This document shows positions 7,754 through 13,335 of a stretch of DNA of 21,075 nucleotides, piece by piece. Below the pieces are notes generated by a model. It was not told the DNA's origin. It saw nothing but the letters and a program-made list of their open reading frames with translations, and did not search any database. Source of the DNA: a virus; IMG/VR virus record IMGVR_UViG_3300009082_000069, positions 1-21,075 of that record; one strand, written 5' to 3'. Each line of letters opens with the position of its first letter. Position 1 is the first letter of the stretch. Both the position numbers and the translations under genes were made by a program.

Positions 7754-8311
7754 TGTATCTAGCATGTATCTAGCATGTATCGGTGCGGATAGATACATAG
7801 ATTGACACTCCCCCGCGTGGAAATGGCCCCTTGAGTATTTGGGGGGCATTTCCGCGGCCTTGAGTCGTTTGTATTCCCCGTTATGACGCCTTTTTCGGCC
7901 CATTACGGCGCTTTCATGGTGTCTTTTATGCTCCCCCGTCCTTCCCACGCTTTTTCTCCATTTTCCCCCCATTTTCTCCCCCGTTGCATCTACTCCAAAA
8001 CCTATTTTCTTATTTTACATTATTTATTTTATATAATTTATTATACATATATATTACTATATATATAGAAAACCTTATAAATCTATGTATCATCCGCTCA
8101 AAAGAATTAAATTAAATTTAACTCTTTACCGTGTAACAATTTAACTTAATTAAATAAATAATTCCCCCGATGCACTAGATACATCGATACATTTAGTCCA
8201 ATTATTGACTCAACCCGAATCTATCTCTTTATCCTTCATACACTTATCTTTTTACCTTCCCCCTTCTCCATTATGATACATACTAGATACAACTAGATAC
8301 AACTAGATACA
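7754..8311. other. AT-rich block flanked by GATACA-core iterons (candidate origin or operator region)
   Basis: This gene-free stretch (7738-8406) holds two iteron clusters. On the left TGTATCTAGCA is repeated at 7754-7764 and 7765-7775, with TGTATC again at 7776. On the right ACTAGATACA is repeated exactly three times at 8282-8311. Further GATACA/TGTATC words occur near 7791, 8086, 8178 and 8276. Left copies mostly point opposite to right copies. Between them, about 7990-8160 is extremely AT-rich with TATATA runs. Iterons around an AT-rich unwinding segment, at the switch between leftward and rightward transcription, fit a replication origin; a repressor-operator array is the alternative. Confidence 0.55.
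7813..7855. repeat. imperfect hairpin using the 14-bp word as its right arm
   Basis: CCGC (7813-7816) and GGAAATG (7819-7825) pair with CATTTCC (7847-7853) and GCGG; CCCC (7827-7830) can pair with the G-run. The right arm contains TTTGGGGGGCATTT at 7838-7851, and the left arm carries an altered version (GGAAATGGCCCC). Intergenic. Confidence 0.6.
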
Positions 8312-8345
8312 TTTCAATACATACGAAAAAATATCCTTTTCCCGA

Positions 8346-8374
8346 TTGACATTTATTTCTACCCATGAGACAAT
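8346..8374 (+). promoter_or_regulatory. promoter of the 167-aa gene (CCRTGAGANAAT family)
   Basis: TTGACA (8346-8351), 17-nt spacer ending CCCATGA, GACAAT (8369-8374) with an extended -10 TG. The ATG it serves is at 8407, preceded by AAGGAG. Nearly identical to the promoter at 9202. Confidence 0.7.
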
Positions 8375-8406
8375 GAAGCATCTTAACGAAAAAGGAGTAA
8401 AGCCCG

Positions 8407-8910
8407 ATGCCTAAGACGATTAAATCGCATGTGCTTAATCCGACCACGGGAAAGCTAGTGCGCAAGACCGACCCCGTACCAACCCGCAAGAGTCTCCTTC
8501 AATACTCTTGCGCGGGACGCCGTGGTGCTTCCGTAGGTAAAAGCGCCTGGAAGCCCGGCGGGAGCGCCCACAAAACGGGAACCGCGCTCGACTCATGGGG
8601 CCGAGAATACGCTATTGACCTAGTGACGGGAAAGCGCGTTGTCTTTCAGCACCATAGTGTTGAGGTATGGGCCGGACTCAAGGCGACAAAACTTGAAAAA
8701 ACCGTTCGCCGTCTTTACCATAAGGCGGAACACGGCGGATTGACCACGAAAGAAATGGAATCCTTTATCTTGTACTCTCAAGATGAATTGATCCGCGCAA
8801 ACGTTGCGCTTTCCCGTTTAATCGAGAAAGTAGTATTCAATGCGTCAAGGCCACGACCGGACGCGGGGCGAGTCCTTACAAATAGAAGGAAGAAAGCAAT
8901 TTTCGCATAA
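8407..8910 (+). CDS. basic protein of unknown function
   Basis: A 167-aa, strongly basic protein. Residues 1-60 are Lys/Arg/Gly/Ser-rich (KSLLQYSCAGRRGASVGKSA), the middle holds WGREYAIDLVTGKRVVFQHH, and 95-145 look helical (LEKTVRRLYHKAEHGGLTTK); it ends in RRKKAIFA. It has its own strong promoter and AAGGAG. Charge suggests nucleic-acid binding. It lies between the iteron region and the structured RNA, so a role in replication start or in binding that RNA is conceivable but not shown. No family recognised. Confidence 0.8.
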   Translation: MPKTIKSHVLNPTTGKLVRKTDPVPTRKSLLQYSCAGRRGASVGKSAWKPGGSAHKTGTALDSWGREYAIDLVTGKRVVFQHHSVEVWAGLKATKLEKTVRRLYHKAEHGGLTTKEMESFILYSQDELIRANVALSRLIEKVVFNASRPRPDAGRVLTNRRKKAIFA

Positions 8911-8933
8911 TCGGACGGTCCTTTTTCTCAAAA

Positions 8934-9199
8934 ACTTCCCTGAATGAGTCGCTGAAAATTGCGACGAAACGCGGAGATATCCGCGTCGGAAGTAACGTCA
9001 AGACAACGTTCGATCGTAGAACGCTCTTGATCGTGGGCAGAATGATATAGGGATTGAAAGACTATCCGTCAACTATATCAGGAAGCCAGACGAAACCCTA
9101 TGCGCCGATACGGGAACCAAAAGGACGCGGTTTAACCGCTTTTCCCTATCCGCTAGACAAACGTCAACACGAGAAAGAGCGAAAAATCGATCGAATGGG
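8934..9199 (+). ncRNA. structured RNA region upstream of the large RNA (separate RNA or 3' UTR)
   Basis: No gene is visible in 8911-9200 but helices are dense. ACTTCC (8934-8939)/GGAAGT (8988-8993) encloses two hairpins, GTCGC/GCGAC (about 8948-8965) and ACGCGG (8969-8974)/CCGCGT (8981-8986). Next, CAAGA (8999-9003)/TCTTG (9025-9029) encloses CGTTC/GAACG; GATATAG (9044-9050)/CTATATC (9073-9079) encloses GGAT/ATCC (9051-9054, 9064-9067); then GCGGT/ACCGC near 9127-9139. It could be the 3' part of the 8346 transcript or an RNA of its own. Function unknown. Confidence 0.5.
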
Positions 9200-9201
9200 G
9201 A

Positions 9202-9230
9202 TTGACAATCCTTTCAATCCATGAGACAAT
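9202..9230 (+). promoter_or_regulatory. promoter of the large structured RNA
   Basis: TTGACA (9202-9207), 17-nt spacer ending CCATGA, GACAAT (9225-9230), matching the 8346 promoter in both boxes, spacer length and the CCATGAGACAATG segment. The predicted start near 9237 is 4 nt before the first long helix of the RNA at 9241. Confidence 0.75.
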
Positions 9231-9236
9231 GGATTC

Positions 9237-9760
9237 AAGAGTAAAGGAGAACGGGAGCGCAAGAGTGATAAACTTTTCGCGGGACCGTGGAAAATCCTTT
9301 ACCTTACTATAGGTGTTGGGCGAACCAGAGGCCCCCGCGCGTAATGGCGCGTTAGAAAAGGGAGAGCTATTGAACGTTCGCGTCTAGCAATCCTCGGACA
9401 ACTAAAGGTTCTTTAACATGAGCGCGTAGGACGTAGACACCTACATTAAAGCCAAAGAAGTGAACACTTTGGCGTAGCTCTCACCAGTCCAAGGCATGAA
9501 AGCCGGGGAGTACGGGCACTTCAATGGGCGGGAGTAAATCCTAATCATTAGAAGCCGTTGTTCTAGCCGGGCCTTGGATACCGCGATAGGCGGTAACACG
9601 GGGATAGGAAGTAAATACCTATCTTACTGAAAACCAGCAAAAGACGCACGTAGCCTATAGGGGGCCGTGGGAAACGGACAGGACGTTCTTTCCCCTCTAA
9701 CGGCCTCGGCTCGGACCACGTTCCCTAGCCAGCATTTCAGCCAGAAATGCCCCCCAAATA
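9237..9760 (+). ncRNA. large ornate structured noncoding RNA (ROOL/GOLLD-like size class)
   Basis: No protein frame fits here, yet many perfect helices can be drawn: 9241-9248/9295-9302 (8 bp), 9336-9340/9347-9351, 9426-9430/9440-9444, 9451-9457/9467-9473 (7 bp), 9488-9495/9571-9578 (8 bp), 9579-9584/9590-9595, 9603-9608/9618-9623, and 9663-9668/9700-9705 stacked on 9669-9674/9689-9694. CTATAGG at 9307-9313 can pair with CCTATAG at 9654-9660, closing a multibranched core. AGTA and GAA words around 9533-9553 could form a loop-E motif. A promoter ends just upstream. Phage-borne RNAs of several hundred nt near tRNA genes include ROOL and GOLLD; size and context fit, but family identity is not established. 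The 3' end is uncertain and could extend to about 9820. Confidence 0.65.
9732..9758 (+). repeat. hairpin carrying a 14-bp word copy at the 3' end of the structured RNA
   Basis: GCATTTC (about 9732-9738) pairs with GAAATGC (9744-9750) around a 5-nt loop, and AAATGCCCCCCAAA (9745-9758) forms the right arm plus a single-stranded C-run. As at 7813-7855, the left arm copies only the AAATGC half of the word. Confidence 0.65.
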
Positions 9761-9820
9761 ACAGCTACACTGCTCTTCGTTTTCATGTTCCCGCAAGCGA
9801 CGCCAAAAATCGTGGAGTTA

Positions 9821-9907
9821 AGGTTAGGTCAAGGGTATGAGAGGTGAACCGGAAACGGGTGTAGTCTCTCTAGGCCGCAAAGGCAGGTTCAATTCCTGCC
9901 TGACCTA
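9821..9907 (+). other. tRNA-like element without a normal anticodon arm
   Basis: AGGTTAG (9821-9827) pairs with CTGACCT (9900-9906) as a 7-bp acceptor stem, followed by A as discriminator. GCAGG-TTCAATT-CCTGC (9883-9899) is a canonical T arm directly joined to it. A short D-like hairpin (TCA/TGA, loop with GGG) follows the 5' arm. In place of an anticodon arm there is GAGAGGT/GTCTCTC (9839-9845, 9864-9870) holding a GAAA-tetraloop hairpin (CCG-GAAA-CGG). No 7-nt anticodon loop could be fitted. GGAG and the ATG of the next gene follow directly, so it may act as a leader element. A degenerate tRNA or a tmRNA-like fragment are alternatives. Confidence 0.5.
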
Positions 9908-9922
9908 TAAGGAGAGAAACTT

Positions 9923-10142
9923 ATGTTATCGATTGAAGTTAAGCCATCTACAGTAGAAGGGAAATACCCTTGCTTGATGAAGTCTACGGCGGGGAGCATT
10001 GTTTTATTCCAAAAAGGCATCAGTCGGAGTCGTGGTGAAAGAGGGAGCTGATTCCCTCAACTGCCTTGAGTATCCCTCGTATGCTTGGGACATGAAATAT
10101 TCCCAACCATTCTATGGGTCAGTGACTATCGAAAATAAGTAG
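9923..10142 (+). pseudogene. small gene split by a +1 frame change (frameshifted or programmed)
   Basis: AAGGAG lies just upstream of ATG 9923. Frame one gives MLSIEVKPSTVEGKYPCLMK ... IVLFQK and stops at 10051. Just after an A5 run (10011-10015) the +1 frame continues as ASVGVVVKEGADSLNCLEYP ... FYGSVTIENK to the TAG at 10140-10142. Joined, they make a plausible 72-aa protein of alternating strands; the second frame has no start or ribosome binding site of its own. Removing one A restores a single frame. Causes could be a natural inactivating insertion, a base-calling error in the homopolymer, or programmed +1 frameshifting at CAA-AAA-GGC. Family unknown. Confidence 0.65.
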
Positions 10143-10196
10143 GTAGTGGGCGAGTAGGCAATGCTGCTGAAAGCCCTTGTTTTTTAAGGAGGAACT

Positions 10197-10433
10197 ATGG
10201 AACAAAAGTATGCGAAGTATCAAGACTTCGCCAGAAGGATGTTAGCCTTTGACGGGAACTGCACACATTTGGACTGTAGACAGTGTCCTCTTGACGGGCT
10301 TCCTCATTCAAACACGCTAGGTGTTCCGGGGGTGCCGTCGGATACCGGCAACCCGAAATACCTCAAGGCTAAATTGGCTTTTTTCCAAAAAATTGTCAGC
10401 AGTCCTTTCGAGGAAGAACTAATAGTACTTTAA
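10197..10433 (+). CDS. small Cys-motif protein, paralogue of the 14992 gene
   Basis: A 78-aa protein with AAGGAGG 6 nt before the ATG. It has an N-terminal helix (KYAKYQDFARRMLAFDGN), the motif CTHLDCRQCPL (C-x4-C-x2-C-P, residues 22-32), a Gly/Pro loop, a second helix with KAKLAFFQK and an acidic end EEELIVL. The same layout, CFDIKCVGCPF and final EEEPIVL, recurs in the 64-aa gene at 14992, so they are paralogues. The three cysteines and a nearby His could bind zinc. Function unknown; the next gene's GGAGG follows within 5 nt of the stop. Confidence 0.85.
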   Translation: MEQKYAKYQDFARRMLAFDGNCTHLDCRQCPLDGLPHSNTLGVPGVPSDTGNPKYLKAKLAFFQKIVSSPFEEELIVL

Positions 10434-10445
10434 GGAGGGAGGAAA

Positions 10446-10982
10446 TTGAAGTTTAGTGATTTGTTTCTTGCGGCAGTTCTCGGACAAACTGCCAGCGCAA
10501 GGGAAAAGTATTCGCTCTTTCAGGCAGAACAAATACCATTTGAGCTTAGTCCTGCTCGTGCTGAAGTTTATCGTATGCTAAAGACTGGTATGGGTCAGGA
10601 GATGTTACTAGCCTTTATCAATCTGGATGTCGAAGAGAGGAGGATTCCTGCGCAATCCAGAGCGTATCTCTATTCAAAATACGACCTCATGCACCTATCT
10701 TATCTTCGGTATCAAGCAGTTGTTCCAACCAGTTGCGAAAATGGGCATAACTACCCATTGAACCAAATATCCATTGTAATTGATGGGGCGCGTGGTTTCC
10801 GCTTAAGCAGTTGTACTTCCGGGAACTGTCTTGATACAAACTCCCGGACCTACCGACTTCCGACGGATGAAGAGATAATCCGGGCAGTGTCTGGCTACTC
10901 GTTTCCTTCATCTTTCATCGCTGACTTTGAGTGCTGGGCGTCGGAAAATCCGAAATATGGGATAGTCGATATTGTCCTGTAG
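10446..10982 (+). CDS. unknown phage protein with Cys-rich C-terminal half
   Basis: A 178-aa protein read from TTG at 10446, chosen because AAGGAGGGAGG ends just before it and no ATG fits as well. The N-terminal half is helical (SDLFLAAVLGQTASAREKYS, EVYRMLKTGMGQEMLLAF). The second half carries CENGHNYPL (residues 100-108), a strand ISIVIDGARGFRL and SSCTSGNCLDT, so four Cys/His groups might bind a metal. It ends in the acidic/aliphatic IVDIVL. No family recognised. It closes a short operon, as a GGGC/GCCC hairpin with four T follows. Confidence 0.8.
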   Translation: MKFSDLFLAAVLGQTASAREKYSLFQAEQIPFELSPARAEVYRMLKTGMGQEMLLAFINLDVEERRIPAQSRAYLYSKYDLMHLSYLRYQAVVPTSCENGHNYPLNQISIVIDGARGFRLSSCTSGNCLDTNSRTYRLPTDEEIIRAVSGYSFPSSFIADFECWASENPKYGIVDIVL

Positions 10983-10984
10983 AT

Positions 10985-11000
10985 GGGCATAGCCCCTTTT
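10985..11000 (+). terminator. short hairpin with T-run after the 178-aa gene
   Basis: GGGC (10985-10988), ATA, GCCC (10992-10995), then CTTTT. The stem is only 4 bp, so termination would be weak. Confidence 0.35.
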
Positions 11001-11061
11001 CACTCCTCGTGTCTCTCCCCTACACGTATGTGTGGGATATTTTCTCTATAGGAGGCCATAC

Positions 11062-11361
11062 ATGGCTCTCACCAAAAACATCGTCGTATCCACTTCCGAG
11101 GCGAAAATCTACGGTCCGACGGACTACTGCGATGCTCTCATCGGTGCTCTGGACGGGAAGAAAATCTTCCGTTCCGACTATCTCGACAAGCTCGAAGCGG
11201 CGATCAAGGCCAAGGACGAGAAGTACGTTAAGACCTTCAAGAAGCTGACTTCGGACAAAATCCACAGTGCCTCCGGTTACGACACGGATCATCCCTTCGT
11301 TACCGCTGAAGGCCGTTCCGGTACGAAATACCGCTCCTGGCGGTATGTCGCGGTGATCTAA
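11062..11361 (+). CDS. 99-aa Lys-rich protein, probably highly expressed
   Basis: The ATG at 11062 is preceded by AGGAGG (7 nt spacing); an earlier frame opening at 11032 has no such site. The protein MALTKNIVVSTSEAKIYGPT... is soluble, with a basic helical centre (LDKLEAAIKAKDEKYVKTFK) and a Tyr/Arg-rich end (KYRSWRYVAVI). Its codons are strongly biased to C- and G-ending forms (AAG, GAC, CTC, ATC, TTC, TCC), unlike its neighbours, which suggests high expression. A strong hairpin spans its stop codon. It is unrecognised. It directly precedes the amidoligase-like gene, so a substrate or partner role there is possible but only inferred. Confidence 0.85.
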   Translation: MALTKNIVVSTSEAKIYGPTDYCDALIGALDGKKIFRSDYLDKLEAAIKAKDEKYVKTFKKLTSDKIHSASGYDTDHPFVTAEGRSGTKYRSWRYVAVI

Positions 11362-11368
11362 TCACCGC
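11350..11368 (+). terminator. strong hairpin across the stop codon of the 99-aa gene
   Basis: GCGGTGAT (11350-11357), loop CTA, ATCACCGC (11361-11368): 8 bp perfect, containing the TAA stop. No T-run follows, so partial termination or protection of the mRNA 3' end is more likely than full termination. Confidence 0.5.
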
Positions 11369-11369
11369 A

Positions 11370-11441
11370 GTGGAGAGTTGCTTAGGCGCAAGTGTGAGAA
11401 CGTTAAGTTACTCATAAGCAGGGTCACTCCTGCCTCTCCAC
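11370..11441 (+). promoter_or_regulatory. cloverleaf-like leader before the amidoligase-like gene
   Basis: GTGGAGAG (11370-11377) pairs with CTCTCCAC (11434-11441). Inside are a D-like arm TTGC-TTAGGC-GCAA (11378-11391), a middle arm TGAGAAC/GTT-CTCA with a GTTAA loop and a bulged A (11395-11414), and a T-like arm GCAGG-GTCACT-CCTGC (11418-11433) joined directly to the closing stem. The order of arms copies a tRNA but the middle loop is not an anticodon loop and the T-like loop has 6 nt. AGGAGG and the ATG at 11453 follow at once, so a translational control element is possible. Confidence 0.5.
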
Positions 11442-11452
11442 AGGAGGTTAAT

Positions 11453-13300
11453 ATGAATGTAGTTAGAAGCATAGTTAAGGGCGCAATATCGAGCTTCCTA
11501 TGTAACTATGTGGAAGTTTCGGAAGTTACACAGGAAGACTTGGTTCCGTTTATCGGGAAGTACATATATTCCGGTGAATTTGTCAAGATTGAACGAGTCA
11601 CAGCCTCTTGTATTTACGGAAGAGATTCCACGGGAAATAGACGGATTGGTTATGATTCGGCCACGGTTCTCCCACTTGTGACAGAGGTTGTTGAATCTGC
11701 TAGGATGCACAATAAAAGCTCTGTAGACGATTCAGCCCTTCGATGGATGCGAACGTCGTCCTCCCCGGACACAATCACAGAACGAAATCACACCATTTTC
11801 AACATGCTTACCGCAAGGGAACGGGTCGGGAATCTACGCGAACTTTACAAACGGGTGACTGCTTCCAAAGGAGACAGAGTTCTAGCTTGGCAACTTAAAC
11901 TCCTTCAAGCAGAAGGGATGCAGCAATGCCCTATGTGTGGGAAGTGGCATAAGGAAACTCAGGGACGATGTCCAGAATGTCAGGAGGTCGTGGACCTCTT
12001 CAGTACTTGTTTCACGTGCGGGGAATTGCTTCTAGGAGAGGAAAAATACAAGCGAGTTTTCGATGATGGTATCGAGCGGTATGTTTGTTCTACCCACGCA
12101 ATAGGAAACATCATCTGCTCTTGCGGTAAAATAGTCCAACGCTCAACCGACTCCGACCCATTTTCTTGCCCCACCTGTGAGGCATCTAAGGTAACGTGTA
12201 GGCAGTGTCGAAGACAGGTTCCTCTCAAAGAAGCATTAACCATCGAAGGAATCTCCCTCTGTAAGCCTTGTGCCTCTCACGGGTGTTCCCGCGAATACCA
12301 CAGCAACGAGTCGCACTCTAATCCGAGATTCATAGGGAAACATGAACTGGGAGAGTTCCCCCTTTTCCTCGGAGTAGAGCTTGAGGTGGATCGAGCGTCC
12401 GGTGGGGCAGTCCTGGCTTATCCAACGATGGTTCTTCGGTTAATCGACTCGTTCATGGCTGAAGAAAAAGTTGAAGCTACGCGAGACGGTTCTCTCTCCA
12501 GTTACGGAGTTGAGATAATCTCTCAGCCAAAAACCATCGGAGCTTGGAGAGAGTCCCGCCCCAAATGGGAACGCTTCTTTAAGGGAATATTGAAAGCTGG
12601 TTTGCGGGGGCACGATTCCATCAAAGCCGGACTTCATGTTCATGTGAACAAGAGTGCTTTCGGAGAACTCGGATATGCCATCAACTGTTCTGACCCGACC
12701 CGTTGGGAAAAAGTCATCCCTGGCAGGTTAAGCCTACTTCTGGGAAGGTTTGAAAAAGAGATACTCTACTTCAGTCGGAGAACAGCAGACAGCAAGAGTT
12801 CCTGGGCCGCGCCAGTTCTAACTGCACAGCAGATAGCGGAAACCGTCACTGATCTGAGAAAGTTCCAAGCACTACGGGACTCCCAGATTGCACGTTCCGG
12901 GCATCACAGTGAGTTAAACATTTCTAACTCGAACACCTATGAGTTCCGAACATTCCGCTCGACACTTAATATTGATACGTTCTATGCAACGTTGGAGTTC
13001 GTGTATGGAATATGTAAGTTTGTCATGGATAATACGTTCGAGACGTGCCGAGATATCTCTTTCGATGCGTTAATCGCAGAGATCAACAGTCCCGTTCTTT
13101 CGGCCTATGTTTCAAGAGTTGTTCCACTTGGAATCAATTCCTCCAACCTCGGAGTCGAGACGGAAACCGGCAGTAGCGAACCTGATCCCATTGTTCCGAC
13201 TCAGGAAGAAGAAGAGGAAGATTCTGACCGTTACGAAGAGGACGAAGAGGACGAAGAGGACGAAGAGGACGAAGAGGACGAAGAGGACGAGCCATTCTAG
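11453..13300 (+). CDS. zinc-ribbon and amidoligase-like protein with acidic repeat tail
   Basis: A 615-aa protein from ATG 11453 (AGGAGG, 5 nt). Residues 1-150 are unrecognised. Residues 159-278 hold several Cys pairs (CPMCGKW, CPEC, CFTC, CSCG, CPTC, CRQC, CKPC), a zinc-ribbon array. From about 300 the sequence matches the amidoligase fold of the glutamine-synthetase-like superfamily (Amidoligase_2 type): GVELEVD (307-313), DGSL (345-348), VEIISQP, GLHVHVNKSAF (393-403) and YEFRTFRSTLN (496-506). Such enzymes join an amine to a carboxylate using ATP. The C-terminal 32 residues are Glu/Asp repeats from a 9-bp DNA repeat. The next gene is amidotransferase-like, which supports an amide-forming pathway. 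The substrate is unknown. Confidence 0.8.
   Translation: MNVVRSIVKGAISSFLCNYVEVSEVTQEDLVPFIGKYIYSGEFVKIERVTASCIYGRDSTGNRRIGYDSATVLPLVTEVVESARMHNKSSVDDSALRWMRTSSSPDTITERNHTIFNMLTARERVGNLRELYKRVTASKGDRVLAWQLKLLQAEGMQQCPMCGKWHKETQGRCPECQEVVDLFSTCFTCGELLLGEEKYKRVFDDGIERYVCSTHAIGNIICSCGKIVQRSTDSDPFSCPTCEASKVTCRQCRRQVPLKEALTIEGISLCKPCASHGCSREYHSNESHSNPRFIGKHELGEFPLFLGVELEVDRASGGAVLAYPTMVLRLIDSFMAEEKVEATRDGSLSSYGVEIISQPKTIGAWRESRPKWERFFKGILKAGLRGHDSIKAGLHVHVNKSAFGELGYAINCSDPTRWEKVIPGRLSLLLGRFEKEILYFSRRTADSKSSWAAPVLTAQQIAETVTDLRKFQALRDSQIARSGHHSELNISNSNTYEFRTFRSTLNIDTFYATLEFVYGICKFVMDNTFETCRDISFDALIAEINSPVLSAYVSRVVPLGINSSNLGVETETGSSEPDPIVPTQEEEEEDSDRYEEDEEDEEDEEDEEDEEDEPF
13235..13288 (+). repeat. 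six exact tandem copies of a 9-bp coding repeat (GAAGAGGAC)
   Basis: GAAGAGGAC occurs six times without change and encodes Glu-Glu-Asp units in the tail of the amidoligase-like protein. Every unit keeps the frame, so slippage would only change tail length. Identical codons in all units suggest recent expansion. Confidence 0.95.
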
Positions 13301-13335
13301 GCGTCTAATCAAATTATTCTTTGGAGGTAGTAACA

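Noticed and set aside
7802-7830. TTGACA at 7802 as a promoter
   Set aside because: At 17-18 nt downstream there is only GC-rich sequence, with no -10-like box.
7745-7972. 75-aa minus-strand frame in the intergenic region
   Set aside because: A GGGAG precedes its ATG, but the sequence is His/Arg/Lys-rich low complexity, overlaps the hairpin and iterons and has no promoter; more likely chance.
7960-7975. C6 run flanked by A/T as an eleventh copy of the 14-bp word
   Set aside because: It reads TTTTCCCCCCATTTT; the order of bases differs from AAATGCCCCCCAAA and its reverse complement, so it is not a copy.
8282-8311. Possible CRISPR-like array of short repeats
   Set aside because: The 10-bp units are directly adjacent, without spacers; they are iteron-like.
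8283-8489. 68-aa minus-strand frame over the iterons and the start of the basic-protein gene
   Set aside because: Covers a clear promoter and iteron array and opposes a well supported gene.
9821-9907. Ordinary tRNA gene
   Set aside because: Acceptor and T arms fit, but no 7-nt anticodon loop with a preceding T could be formed by hand, so a normal tRNA call is not supported.
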